Notes: generated by a model not told the origin, from the sequence alone. Counted from the stretch's first letter, positions 18,170-27,106 are shown. The stretch is DNA of 64,000 nucleotides from CAIXZV01 sp963697365 (GCA_963697365.1 CAVONT010000012.1:45110-109109), one strand, 5' to 3'. A program made the numbers and translations.

Positions 18170-19114
18170 TCAGGCCGCGAGCCGCTCGGCGGCACGCATG
18201 CGCGCGCTCCGGGCCCGGGGATTGGTGTCGATCTCGGCCTCGGTGGGTACGGCCGATGGGCGTGTGACGAGGCGCAGGCGGGGCAACTTCCCGCAGATGC
18301 ACACCGGTGCCGACGGCGGGCACGTGCAGCCGCGACGCTCCGCGTTGAGGAACTGCTTGACGATGCGGTCCTCGAGCGAGTGGTAGGACAGGACGACCAG
18401 GCGGCCACCCGGCCGGAGCAGCTGGAGCGCGGCGGCGAGGCCCTCCTCCAGCGCATCGAGCTCCTCGTTGACCGCGATCCGGAGCGCCTGGAACACGCGC
18501 GTGGCCGGATGGGTGCGCCGGGGCTGGCGGGGGTTGCCGGGCACGACGCGCTCGACGAGCGCGGCAAGATCCTCGGCCGTCTCGACCGGGCTCGTGGCCC
18601 GAGCCGCAACGATTGCCTTCGCGATCTTCCACGCGGCGGGCTCCTCGCCGTACTTGCGGAACAGGGCCGCCAGGTCGTCGGCCGACATGGTGGCCAGCAG
18701 GTCCGAGGCCGGCACGCCCTGCGTGGTGTCGAAGCGCATGTCCAGTGGGCCGCCGGCTCGGAAGCCGAAGCCGCGGTCCCGGTCGGCGAGCTGGTAGGAC
18801 GAGAGCCCGAGATCGAAGAGCGCTCCGTCGATGGCCGCAAAACCCGCCGCGGGAGCCACGTCCGCGAGCTCCCGGAAGTTGGCCTGGCGGAGCACGAGGC
18901 GATCGCCGAAGCGCGCCAGCCGCTCTCCCACCCGGTCGATCGCCAGCTGGTCCGCGTCGAGTCCGAGGACCCGGCCGTCGGGGCTGGCGGCCTCCAGGAT
19001 CCGCTCGGTGTGCCCACCGCCGCCGAGCGTGGCGTCGATCTGCAGGCTGCCGGGTGCCGGGGCCAAGGCCTCGAGGACCTCGACCGGCATCACCGGTGTG
19101 TGCCCTTCCTGCAT
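18170..19114 (-). CDS. rsmH: 16S rRNA (cytosine-1402-N4)-methyltransferase RsmH
   Basis: RsmH (MraW) methylates N4 of C1402 in the decoding centre of 16S rRNA using SAM; 314 residues. It shows HTPVMPVEVLEAL, the SAM motif IDATLGGGGHTERIL, LGLDADQLAI, FDLGLSSYQL, GPLDMRFD, RIAVNEELDALEEGL and VVLSYHSLEDRIVKQFL. The start at 19114 has GGAGGAGAG immediately upstream. It follows mraZ, the standard opening of the dcw operon. Confidence 0.95.
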   Translation of the reverse strand: MQEGHTPVMPVEVLEALAPAPGSLQIDATLGGGGHTERILEAASPDGRVLGLDADQLAIDRVGERLARFGDRLVLRQANFRELADVAPAAGFAAIDGALFDLGLSSYQLADRDRGFGFRAGGPLDMRFDTTQGVPASDLLATMSADDLAALFRKYGEEPAAWKIAKAIVAARATSPVETAEDLAALVERVVPGNPRQPRRTHPATRVFQALRIAVNEELDALEEGLAAALQLLRPGGRLVVLSYHSLEDRIVKQFLNAERRGCTCPPSAPVCICGKLPRLRLVTRPSAVPTEAEIDTNPRARSARMRAAERLAA

Positions 19115-19175
19115 CTCTCCTCCACGTGTGGGTTGCGGATCCCGAGCGGACCCTGGAAGCGCATGTGGTGCGACG

Positions 19176-19604
19176 TCAGATCCCCAGGCCCGAGATGGCT
19201 TGGGAGAAGGCGCTGGGATCGTTCAGCCCCTTGGCGTAGTCGTCCCAGCGCTCCGGCGCCCAGATCTCGGCGTGGTCCAGGGAGCCCACGATCTTCGCCT
19301 CGCCGCCGAGGCCCGCGAACTCGCGCAGGCCGGCCGGGATGAGGATCCGGCCCTGCTTGTCGAGCGTCTCCTCGGATGCCATGGCGAACAGCTGCCGCTG
19401 GAGAAGCCGGGCATTGGGGTCCGTGAACGGGAGCGCCTTGACCTTCGCTGCGAGGACCTCCCAGTCGGCCATCGGATAGACCGCGAGGCAGTTCTCGATC
19501 CAGCGCACGACCACGCACCCGTCGGCGAGCTGGCCGCGGAAGCGAGCGGGCACGGCAAGCCGCCCCTTCTCGTCTATCGCATGCCGGAAGTCACCGAGGA
19601 ACAC
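19176..19604 (-). CDS. mraZ: transcriptional regulator MraZ
   Basis: MraZ, the AbrB/MazE-like DNA-binding regulator of the dcw operon; 142 residues with two swapped-hairpin repeats (FLGDFRHAIDEKGRLAVPAR and ASEETLDKQGRILIPAGLRE). The GTG at 19604 is chosen because the protein then begins in the usual way (FLGDFRHAID) and GGGAG lies upstream; the open frame upstream has no similarity. It probably binds the repeats at 19684-19709 and controls its own operon, as known for E. coli and Mycoplasma MraZ. Confidence 0.93.
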   Translation of the reverse strand: MFLGDFRHAIDEKGRLAVPARFRGQLADGCVVVRWIENCLAVYPMADWEVLAAKVKALPFTDPNARLLQRQLFAMASEETLDKQGRILIPAGLREFAGLGGEAKIVGSLDHAEIWAPERWDDYAKGLNDPSAFSQAISGLGI

Positions 19605-19683
19605 CGTCCGTCTCCCTGACGTCAGGCGGCGCGCTGGCGGTCTGATCAACCCCTGGTTCCGGCTCCGGTCACCCGGATCTTCC

Positions 19684-19709
19684 CCACTTTCCACCACTTT
19701 GCGCCACTT
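19684..19709 (-). promoter_or_regulatory. candidate MraZ-binding repeats (3 x AAGTGG)
   Basis: On the minus strand AAGTGG occurs three times at exactly 10-bp spacing (at 19704-19709, 19694-19699 and 19684-19689), 80-105 nt before the mraZ start. MraZ in other bacteria binds three or more short G-rich direct repeats of one-turn spacing upstream of its own gene (TGGG-type in E. coli, AAAGTG-type in Mollicutes). The assignment here is by pattern and position. Confidence 0.75.
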
Positions 19710-19869
19710 CAGGGCATGATAGCGCCCGATCGGGCCGAGTCAATGCCGAATTCGCACGCGGGCTTGCGGGTTGGAGCTCGAGCGGGCACCGTTGGGACCC
19801 GGGGCGTCATTCGACGAAGGTGGCCAAGGCGAGGCGTGCGCCCGCCGCGCGATCCGTCCGGTGGAACGC

Positions 19870-19934
19870 CAGGGCGCGAGCGTCTCCCAGGGCGCGAGCG
19901 TCTCCCAGGGCGCGAGCGTCTCCCCGGGCGCGAG
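19870..19934. repeat. 18-bp tandem repeat, 3.6 copies
   Basis: The unit CAGGGCGCGAGCGTCTCC is repeated three times with no change and followed by a partial, slightly altered fourth copy. It lies just after the response regulator stop in the 331-nt space before mraZ. No function can be assigned; length variation between strains would be expected. Confidence 0.85.
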
Positions 19935-19935
19935 G

Positions 19936-20633
19936 TCAGCGCGGCGGCAGGAACCGGTACCCGAGGCGGCGCTCGGTCTGGATGTAGCGCGGATGCTCCG
20001 GGTCGTCGCCGAGCTTGTCGCGCAGCCTGCGGATGTAGACGCGGACGTAGTCGGTCTCGTCCACGTACTCTCGACCCCAGACCTTCGCCAGCAGCGTCCC
20101 GTGCTGGAGGACGTGCCCGACGTTGCGGACCAGGTGGTACAGCAGCTTGTACTCGGTCGGCGTGAGGTCGAGGCGCTCGCCGCGCAACCGGGCCTCCTGG
20201 CGCGCGAAGTCCACCTCCAGGTCGCCCGAGCGGAATGACGGGGCGCGGCTGGCAGGGGCAGGCATGTCGTGGCGGCGCAGGACCGCTCGCACACGGGCCA
20301 TCAGCTCGAGGTGGTTGAAGGGCTTCGTGACGTAGTCGTCGGCGCCCGAGCTCCAAGCCCTTGACCTTGTCCAGCGCGTCGTCGCGAGCCGTGAGCATGA
20401 CGACGGGCACGTCCGAGAACGCACGCAGCTCGCGCAGGATGTCGAACCCGTCGCGCCCAGGCAGCCCGATGTCGAGCAGCACGATGTCGGGCGCCTCGTG
20501 CTCGACGATGTCGAGGGCCGCGCTCGCCGTCGCCGGCGCCGAGGACATCGACCTCGCGCCACTGGAGGGCGAAGCCCAGGCGCACCAATTCGACGACGTC
20601 CGGCTCATCGTCCACCACGAGGATGCGCATCAT
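19936..20633 (-). CDS. OmpR/PhoB-family response regulator (two indels)
   Basis: Two-component DNA-binding response regulator. The receiver domain starts MRILVVDDEPDVVELVRLGF, continues in a second frame with ALDIVEHEAPDIVLLDIGLP (phospho-acceptor Asp in LLDIG), VVMLTARDD and, in a third frame, the lysine region GADDYVTKPFNHLELMARVR. The winged helix follows (LTPTEYKLLYHLVRNVGHVL, VRVYIRRLRDKLGDDPEHPR, RRLGYRFLPPR). Deleting one base near 20522 and one near 20345 restores a single frame of about 230 residues. It overlaps the kinase stop, so both are co-translated. Confidence 0.87.
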
Positions 20634-21654
20634 GGCGCGTCCTCCTCCGGGCCCGCCGTCGGCACCACGAGGCCGAAGCGGCTCCCCTCGCCCACCACGC
20701 TCGTGACCTCGATCGTCCCCCCGTGGGCCTGGGCGATCGCGAGGGCGGTCGGCAGGCCCAGGCCAACTCCTTCAGGCCGGCCAGACCGGTCACGGCGGCC
20801 GACGAAGAATCGTTCGAACAAGCGTGCCTGGTCCGCCTCGGGAATGCCCGGGCCGTCATCGGCCACGCTCCAGACCGTCGCCGTCCGCCCGCCGGCTCGA
20901 CGGTCACCCGTATCTCGCCACTCGGTCGGGCGAGAAGCGCTGGGCGTTGGCGACGAGGTTCACGAGTGCCTGCTCGAGGCGCCGGCGGTCACCATAGACG
21001 CGGTGGTCGGCGCTGACGCGCACGTCGAGGTCAATCCGCTGGCCGTGCGTGGCGGCCATGGGCTCGACGACGGCGATCGCGGACTCTGCGAGCGCAGCCG
21101 CCCCGAACCGGCGCAGCTGCAGCGTGACGTGGCCGGCCCGGAAGCGGGAGAGCTCGAGGATGTCGTCCACCAGGCGCTGCATCCGGTCCCCGTTGCGTTC
21201 GATCGCCGCAAGCAGCGCGCGACGCTGGTCGTCGGTTGGCTCGGACGTCGGGTCGAGCAGCAGGCCGGCACTGGTCCGGACAGCAGTCAGGGGTGTGCGC
21301 AGCTCGTGGGCGATCGTGGACAGCAGGTCGGTTCGAAGTCGCTCGAGCTCCTCGAGCGGGATGGCCGCATCGCCGTGGATCGCCGCCTCGACGGCGCGCT
21401 GTCCAAGCGATGTCACCACGTAGTGGGCGCCATCGTCGTCGCGCCGCGAGCACGCACGAGCCCCAGCCGGGCGAGCTCGCCCAGAAGTCGCTTGGCGACA
21501 CCGAGCTCACAGGTGCGCTCCCTCCCGGCGAAGCGGGCGCAGATGTCCGCTGCCGTGGCCGACGGAGGGACGACCGCCAGCACGGCCGTGAGCAGTGGCG
21601 AGCGCGTCCGAGGTGCGGCGGACCACTGGCCCTGGATGCGGCGGACAGCGACAT
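20630..21654 (-). CDS. sensor histidine kinase, soluble, with N-terminal winged-helix-like part (at least two indels)
   Basis: Histidine kinase partner of the adjacent regulator. It shows the phospho-accepting region STIAHELRTPLTAVRTSAGL, the N box LEQALVNLVANAQRFSP and, in another frame, ADDGPGIPEADQARLFERFF and GVGLGLPTALAIAQAHGG. No membrane helix is visible. Upstream, in yet another frame, AADICARFAGRERTCELGVA and KRLLGELARLGLVRARG look like a winged-helix module. The ATG at 21654 is the only nearby start but needs an early indel to join; the 5' boundary is uncertain. Confidence 0.75.
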
Positions 21655-21780
21655 GCTTGGAGCATAGACGCCTTCAGCCCACATCGACGACGCGAGCCTC
21701 CCACGCCCGCCAGCCCCGATCTGCCGGGTTCCCCGATCCGCGCCCAGCGGCCCTGGGTGTGACGCGGGCCGCACGCGAAA

Positions 21781-21810
21781 CGAGCCCGGCAGGTGGTCCT
21801 GCCGGGCTCG
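21781..21810 (-). terminator. rho-independent terminator of the LysM gene
   Basis: A perfect 13-bp stem (CGAGCCCGGCAGG with its complement, 4-nt loop) lies 20 nt after the stop of the minus-strand LysM gene and is followed on that strand by TTTC. Confidence 0.75.
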
Positions 21811-21830
21811 AGTGGGTCGATGTGGGGTGC

Positions 21831-22745
21831 CTACCTCGTGGGCGGCGGCATCCGGATCTCGGCGCCGACCTTCAGGCGGGCGCCGGGGTACTGGGGGTTC
21901 CAGGTGTAGATCGTCCTGAGCGAGTGCCCGAAGTAGTTGGCGATCGAGAACAGGTTGTCGCCCGAGCGGATCCTGTAGATCCAGCAGCCGTTGCGGTCCG
22001 GGCACTTCACCAGGAGCTTGTACCGGTCGCTCCTGGGCGTCGCAGTGGGCTTCGGCTTCGGCGTAGCCTTCGGGGTCGGCTCGGCCGTCGGCGTCGGCCT
22101 CGCAGTCGGCTCAGCCGTCGGCGTGGGCAATGCTGTGGGCTTGGCCGTTGGCACGGCTGTGGGCGACGGGGTGACCTGGACGGTCGGTGTGGCCTCCGGG
22201 GCCAACGCCGACGCACCAGGCGCTCCGTCTGACGGGACCTCGGCCGGCGGTGCGGTCGGCGGCGTCACCAGCGCTTCGGGCGTCGGCGTGCCAGCCTCGG
22301 CGACGGCGGGCATGTCCAGTCCGCCACGCTGGACGACGTAACCGAAGGAGATCCCTGCCGAGAGGATGAGGATCAGAAGCGCCGCGAGCGTGGCGCGGGG
22401 CACGGCCCGCCTGGATCGGGCGATGCGTGGGGCCGGCGCAGGGGCACCGTGCAGGAACCGGGGACAGTCGCGATGGGTGCCGCGAAGGCAGACCAGCTGC
22501 TGCTGGCTCCGCGACTGCGCACGTGGTGGCCCGATGGCGATGCACAGCTGGCCGTCGACCGCGGCGCTCGCCGGCGCCACCAGGGGCCCCTCGGCGCCGC
22601 GCAGGAACGGGCAGACACCATGGACCTGGGACGGCCCGGCATCATCGGCGACCGGACGTGCGGAGTGTCTGCTCGCCGCCTGGTCCTTCTCGGTGCCCTG
22701 GGTGCCCGGCACCGGCTCCTCGTTCAGGGCTGCCTCCTCCGCCAT
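21831..22745 (-). CDS. LysM-domain membrane protein with N-terminal four-cysteine module
   Basis: A 304-residue protein in four parts. Residues 1-110 are cytoplasmic and contain a spaced set CPFL, GQLC, QQLVCLRG, DCPRF, a pattern I recognise from Chloroflexota LysM proteins and which may bind a metal or cluster. Then comes one membrane helix (ATLAALLILILSAGISFGYV) and a long Pro/Thr linker of PTAVPTAKPTALPTP type. The C-terminal LysM domain (YRIRSGDNLFSIANYFGHSL, IYTWNPQYPGARLKVGAEIR) should bind peptidoglycan outside the membrane. It has its own terminator. Confidence 0.85.
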   Translation of the reverse strand: MAEEAALNEEPVPGTQGTEKDQAASRHSARPVADDAGPSQVHGVCPFLRGAEGPLVAPASAAVDGQLCIAIGPPRAQSRSQQQLVCLRGTHRDCPRFLHGAPAPAPRIARSRRAVPRATLAALLILILSAGISFGYVVQRGGLDMPAVAEAGTPTPEALVTPPTAPPAEVPSDGAPGASALAPEATPTVQVTPSPTAVPTAKPTALPTPTAEPTARPTPTAEPTPKATPKPKPTATPRSDRYKLLVKCPDRNGCWIYRIRSGDNLFSIANYFGHSLRTIYTWNPQYPGARLKVGAEIRMPPPTR

Positions 22746-22904
22746 GGTCGATCATGGTCCCAGCGCTCGAGTCTAGTACCTCCTGCACCTTGCAGGTTGG
22801 GGAATTGGCGGTGTAGGCTGCGCGCCCACCCGTGGCGTCCGAGGCCGCGGTGACGCTACAGTGACGCACGCATCCTCCACGTTGAGGGCAGGGCACCGAG
22901 GGCA

Positions 22905-23366
22905 ATGGCGCTTTCGCTCGCCGCACCAGACGCACCGCGCAGCCATGAGAGCGATCCGGGCCGGCTCGCCCCGCACCGGATCAAGCGCTGCACGTATCGC
23001 CGCCTCATCGCGCTCGAGCGGCCGCATGAGCGGGTCTACGAGGTCGAGTGCCTCTACCCGGACCGGAAGGTCCCGATCCCCCTGGGCGACCTCGACACCG
23101 CCACGCCGGTGTGCAACGTCTGCACCGCCGCGCACATCTTCCGCGCCGCGAGGAACGCACTGGCCGCGGGGTCATCGACCGCACGCCCCAACAGGCGAGG
23201 GACTCGTCGGTCCGGATTCCGCACGAGAAGCCCTCACCGACGCCGATGTCGCGGAAGGAGCCCTCGGGAGGGCTGCTGGGCCCGACTCGTCGGAGCCCCA
23301 GCACATGGCGAGACCGTCCGTCGTGACGGCGCAGCTGTGGTCGACACCACGCTCACGTCAGCGTAG
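22905..23366 (+). CDS. hypothetical zinc-ribbon-like protein; 3' end doubtful
   Basis: The first 85 residues look like real protein: RIKRCTYRRLIALERPHERV, YEVECLYPDRKVPIPLGDLD and ATPVCNVCTAAHIFRAAR, with four cysteines that could form a zinc ribbon. Beyond about 23165 the frame becomes arginine-rich and merely shadows the convergent RCC1-repeat gene, so the true stop was probably near 23170 and has been lost to an indel. It is transcribed away from the LysM gene across a 159-nt spacer that contains the small hairpin CCTGCA-cct-TGCAGG. Confidence 0.5.
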   Translation: MALSLAAPDAPRSHESDPGRLAPHRIKRCTYRRLIALERPHERVYEVECLYPDRKVPIPLGDLDTATPVCNVCTAAHIFRAARNALAAGSSTARPNRRGTRRSGFRTRSPHRRRCRGRSPREGCWARLVGAPAHGETVRRDGAAVVDTTLTSA

Positions 23367-24040
23367 GTGCCCGTGGGCGACATCGGCAGGCCGGATCCCC
23401 AGCAAACGAGACGATCGTCGTCGCGGATGGCGCAATCGCGGCTGATCGACGTGAAGCTCCCGGACGGCAAATTCGGCACGTTCCCGCTCTCCGCACCCCA
23501 GCAGGCGATGGAGCCGTCGTCGCGGCGGATGGCGCAGCTGTAGTAGTCAGGCCGAACGCTGACAGCACGGAAGGTGCCTGTCGGCGGCACGGGCCATGCC
23601 TCTGCATCGTCGTTGCCCCAGCACCGCAGCGTGTCGTCAGCCGCGATGGCGCAGGCGTACGAGCCATCGACGCTGACTGCCCGGTAGGTGCCGGAGGGTA
23701 CGGCATTGCCGATCCATCCCCAGCACGAGAGAGCGCCAGTGGCGAGCACCGCACAGACGCTCTCCGAGTCGAGGTCACCGCCGGTGCTGACGTCCAGGAA
23801 CGGCCCCTCGGGCAAGGCACCCGGGACGGCTCCCCAGCACGCGATGCTGCCGTCGTGCTTGAGGAGGCACGCCGTCTCGGCACCGGTGCGCAGGCTGGAT
23901 GGGGTCGCAGGCGGATCCCCTGCTGCCGTCGGACCCGGCACCGCCAGGCTGGCGACGAGGGCTGCGACCGCCAGGAGGCCGGCCCAGCGTCGGGGTCGCA
24001 GGCGGCTCCCGGGCCGTACCTCCGCGTCCATGGTGAACAT
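23172..24040 (-). CDS. secreted RCC1-repeat protein (at least one indel)
   Basis: A signal peptide (GLLAVAALVASLAVPGPTAA) is followed by at least six repeats of about 35 residues built on CxI..DGSxxCWG..P.GTFxxVSV, for example ACLLKHDGSIACWGAVPG, YACAIAADDTLRCWGNDD and YSCAIRRDDGSIACWGAESG. This is the RCC1/BLIP-II-type beta-propeller repeat, here with paired cysteines as in secreted members. Around 23330 the frame changes and repeats go on (FRDIGVGEGFSCGIRTDESL, ACWG). The stop at 23172 presumes one more indel; the uncorrected frame goes to 23005. Ligand unknown. Confidence 0.7.
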
Positions 24041-24226
24041 GTTGGCCGCCTCCCCAATGCGAGCGCCCCGGCCGTCGGACGCACGTGCCGCGCGCCGGGG
24101 ACCCCGTGCGTGCGTGGGCCGCTCCGCTTCGCGGCCCTGTCTGCCGTGACGGTCGCAGCGGGCGGTGCCCGCCGTCCAGAGGCATAGCGACCGCATGCGA
24201 CCGGCAAAGGGCATGCTGGGCTGACC

Positions 24227-24729
24227 TCAGACGAGGATCACTGCGCCGCACAGCACAACGAGTGGCAGCGCACAGCCGACGAGGAGCGCGCCCGCCACGA
24301 CGAACGGTTGGGCTCGTGGATGGCGGCCAGCGAGCTGGGCGAGCACGCATGCGAGCCCGACGGAGCCAGGAAGGGCATGGCGGCCAGCGTGAACGCGACG
24401 GAGAACAGCATCGCCGCGAGCCCCTGTCCGTATGCCTCCGCTGTCTCGCGCTCCCCCATCTCGCCGCCCGACACGTACGCCGTCTGCATCACCAGGAGCA
24501 TGCCCAGGCACACGCAACCCGCAAGCAGCACTGGGATGGCCCAGCCGGGCCGCTGGCGACGAGCAGGCGGCGCCGGGCCGTCAGGGCTCGCCGGGCCGTG
24601 ACCAGCCTTCTCGTGCCATGTCAGGTATGGCATCTCCTCGACGCCGGTCGGACGAGCCGCCAAGCACCATCGACACGAGGTGAGGCCGGTGTCGTTGAGG
24701 GTGTTGCAGCCAGGACACGTCCAGCCCAT
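24227..24729 (-). CDS. zinc-ribbon protein with three or four membrane helices (one indel)
   Basis: The N-terminus is a zinc ribbon (MGWTCPGCNTLNDTGLTSCR, then WC: two CxxC-type knuckles), followed by a Pro-rich spacer and hydrophobic segments GWAIPVLLAGCVCLGMLLVM, LAAMLFSVAFTLAAMPFLAP and, in another frame, FVVAGALLVGCALPLVVLCG. The join lies near 24350-24365 (FLAPSGSVGLACVLAQ). Function unknown. It ends 142 nt before the island boundary and would have been the original neighbour of rnpB before the island inserted. Confidence 0.6.
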
Positions 24730-24871
24730 GCGCACGGTGATCCCTACGCGGACAGCGTTTCTCACTGGCCGATCGCCGCCAAGGGCCCATCGGCCTCCCG
24801 GTGGCACCCGGGCCATCGCGCATGGGATCGCACGGGAGCCAGACCCGGCACGCGTCGGACCGTCGGGGTGT

Positions 24872-24899
24872 GCCAGCGAGGCGGCCTGTAAGCCGAGTT
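24872..24899. repeat. 28-bp direct repeat of the rnpB 3' end, distal island boundary (att-like)
   Basis: These 28 bases are identical to 32679-32706, the 3' end of the rnpB gene (the 3' strand of P1 plus the conserved CGGCTTACAGG region on the minus strand). Nothing else of rnpB is present here. A displaced gene 3' end at the far side of an inserted element is the usual trace of site-specific integration. Confidence 0.8.
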
Positions 24900-25264
24900 G
24901 CTCCCGACGCCCCGTATGAGCGTGGCTCGGACCCCTCCGCTGAGCGTGAATGCGTCCGATACGTCCACCCAATCTGAGCCCAAACGCGTGCAGAACCGTG
25001 TGCAACTTCTGCACCCGGACGCAGCCGCTCGAGCTCTCCGGCCAGGGCCGGGATCGCTGTCGGCCCACGAGGCGGGGGGTGCTGGGCAGCATTGTCGGTG
25101 CCGCTCACGTGCGGCTTACGCGGGCAGCTCCACAGATGTGGACGAGCTGTTGTCAACCTACTCGTTTGCCATAGCCCGGAGCCGGTGTCCTAGGGCGCCC
25201 GGTCACCTGCGGGTGGAGTCTTGAACTCGCCCTCGCTGGGGTCTGATGGCGTGAGGCGATGGGC
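24900..25264. other. 365-nt island-end region without a gene
   Basis: No ORF here has protein-like character. It holds the inverted repeat GTGCAGAA/TTCTGCAC at 24988-25014. The rest shows no recognisable signal. Confidence 0.6.
24986..25014. repeat. inverted repeat near left island end
   Basis: GTGCAGAA and TTCTGCAC form a perfect 8-bp inverted repeat with an 11-nt spacer. The overlapping 19-mer GCGTGCAGAACCGTGTGCA has a near copy (two mismatches) at 32604-32622 close to the other end. Paired short repeats near both termini would suit recombinase arm sites, which is an inference. Confidence 0.5.
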
Positions 25265-26030
25265 CTAGTCGTTGTACGCCCTGGTGGCGCCGTACTTGGC
25301 CTGCTTCGCGGTGAAGCCCTCGTACTCCAATTGGCCGATGAGGCCCTTCAGCGAGAACGACGTGTAGTCGAGGTAGTTTCCTCCCGGACAGGTATGCCTG
25401 CTCTTTCCAGTCCACCGCGATCGAGTCAACCGCGAACGTCGCGACCGCCTTGGTGCATCCCTCGTACTTCAACTGGTCGATGAGGCTCTTGCGCGAGAAC
25501 GCCGTGTAGTCGAGGTAGTCCTGCGCCGATTGGATGGCGTTCTCCTGTGCTGCCGTGAGCGCACGTGTGGCGGCCGGGGCCGGGGTCGCTTCTGGAGTCG
25601 CGTCGCAGGCCGCGACAGCCGACGCGAGGACGGACATATCCAGCGTCGGCGCCTTGGCTGAGGCGTCGGCAAACATGCTGCGGAGGCCGTCGCAGTCGCC
25701 CGCCACTGCGAACGTGGACGTGAGGGCCTCGATGTCACCCTGCGTCCACGGCGTGTCAGTCGCACTGGGCTCAGGCGTGGCGACCGGGGCCGGGGTCGCT
25801 TCTGGCGTCGGCTCGGGGGTCTCGGCTCCCGGGGTCGCAAGCCCCGCCGCGAGTCCGTCCTCCAAGCCCCGTTGCCCGTCCGGACTTCCGAGCGCGGCAA
25901 CTACCACCAAGACGCCGATGACGATGGCAGAGCTGACGATGACACGCTTCTTGGTGAATCGGCCCTTCGGAGCCGACTGCGGCAGCCCTGACTGAGGCGG
26001 GAGCGGCGGCGGCACGGGCTGATGGGTCAC
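25265..26030 (-). CDS. Ltp-family membrane-anchored protein, superinfection-exclusion type (one indel)
   Basis: The protein has a Pro-rich cytoplasmic start, one membrane anchor (VIVSSAIVIGVLVVVAALGS), a Pro/Thr linker, a Cys-containing region and two C-terminal Ltp repeats (PF07553 type): QSAQDYLDYTAFSRKSLIDQ LKYEGCT and, after correcting one base near 25380, GNYLDYTSFSLKGLIGQLEY EGFTAKQAKYGA. Ltp lipoproteins of phages such as TP-J34 block DNA entry of other phages; many bacterial relatives are uncharacterised. Anti-phage function here is inferred from the family and from the island context. No lipobox is evident. Confidence 0.7.
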
Positions 26031-26200
26031 GTCATCCTCTGGAAGTCTCGGGTCGGAAGCTCATGGCGGCACTGCCAAGAGCGCTCGCACGAACCGGGCC
26101 TATCGATTGCAGCACGGACCGTCCGGCGGACATGGGGCCACATGGCCCGGCACGCCGGGCCGATGAAGGAACTGCCAGAAGCGAACGGCCCCCAGGGACT

Positions 26201-26222
26201 CCCCGCCCTGCACCTCTCCGGC
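26201..26222 (+). repeat. island repeat family 1, copy 1
   Basis: First of six intergenic copies of a core reading CCCTGCACCTCTCCGGC, all in the same orientation. It lies in the 353-nt gap between the Ltp gene and the lipoprotein at 26384; the rest of this gap shows no gene. Confidence 0.75.
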
Positions 26223-26383
26223 TTCGCCGCGTCGCGTTGAAACCGTCGACGACGGTGGCGTGAGGATCCTCGCGGCGATGCCAGGTCGGGCGGGAACTCC
26301 TGCCACTGCTAGCGTGGACGAGCCACACGCGCGACCCGCTGAGGCGTCCCAACGGGTGCGTCCGGCTCCCGGAAGGAGTTGCC

Positions 26384-27058
26384 ATGCGCCGTCACCAGGT
26401 CGTCCTCGTCACGATCCTCGCCGCCACGATTGCCGCCTGCGGCGCCGCACCGGCGGGGCCGCCGGACAAAAGCCCCGATGTCACGCTGCCGTCCGCCCCA
26501 AATCCAGGTGCGACGCCCGCAAGTCCGTCGCCGACGGCTGCTGCAGCGGCGCCGACCGCCGAACCCCGCTCTCCGAAGCCGACCCCTCCGTCCACCGCGA
26601 AGCCCGTCCCACTTCCGCCCAAGCCGAGCGGTGTGACGTTCGATGTGATTGGTCGCGAGATCAAGAACGGTGACGACTACGAGTTGACCTACACGGTCAC
26701 CTGGAAGAAGCCGCAGACCAAAGGCGTCGAGATCCGGGTCTACGGGGTCAGCCGCTGCCTCAGCATCCCGGAGGACGCGCCCTACAACAGCGACGGGCCG
26801 TGTCTGGTCAAGGGCACGACGCTGCCGAGAGGGGTGCTCAAGCTCATCGCTAAGGCAAAGTCGTCCGACCACGTCGTGAGCTGGAAGGCGCGCCAGTCGT
26901 GGGGCGGCTGCGACATTGCAGACCAATTCCTGGGTCCGGACAAGGGCATCTTCTTCGCCATCGTGCTCGCCGCCTACAGCCCGTCGGAGCACTCCGTGTT
27001 CACGATCGCCGAGCCTGGCCGATGGTGGATGCCCGGCGAAGGCGACACGCCCTGTTGA
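26384..27058 (+). CDS. hypothetical lipoprotein
   Basis: 224 residues, starting after GGAAGGAG with 5 nt spacing. It has a signal peptide with lipobox ILAATIAAC, a Pro/Ala/Thr/Ser-rich spacer to about residue 85, and a C-terminal globular domain of about 130 residues with four cysteines (GVSRCLSIP, GPCLVKG, WGGCDIADQ, DTPC), probably two disulfides. The domain is not recognised. Family-1 repeat copy 2 follows 27 nt after the stop. Confidence 0.7.
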   Translation: MRRHQVVLVTILAATIAACGAAPAGPPDKSPDVTLPSAPNPGATPASPSPTAAAAAPTAEPRSPKPTPPSTAKPVPLPPKPSGVTFDVIGREIKNGDDYELTYTVTWKKPQTKGVEIRVYGVSRCLSIPEDAPYNSDGPCLVKGTTLPRGVLKLIAKAKSSDHVVSWKARQSWGGCDIADQFLGPDKGIFFAIVLAAYSPSEHSVFTIAEPGRWWMPGEGDTPC

Positions 27059-27084
27059 TCGGCGGCCAACTGGATCGCCGGTCG

Positions 27085-27106
27085 CCCCGCCCTGTACCTC
27101 TCCGGC
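27085..27106 (+). repeat. island repeat family 1, copy 2
   Basis: CCCTGTACCTCTCCGGC, one mismatch to the core, followed by a short hairpin (CCGGC-agc-GCCGG). It is just downstream of the lipoprotein stop. Confidence 0.75.

Noticed and set aside
24872..24899. A second rnpB gene
   Set aside because: Only the last 28 nt of the RNA are present; no P4, P1 5' strand or any other conserved part.
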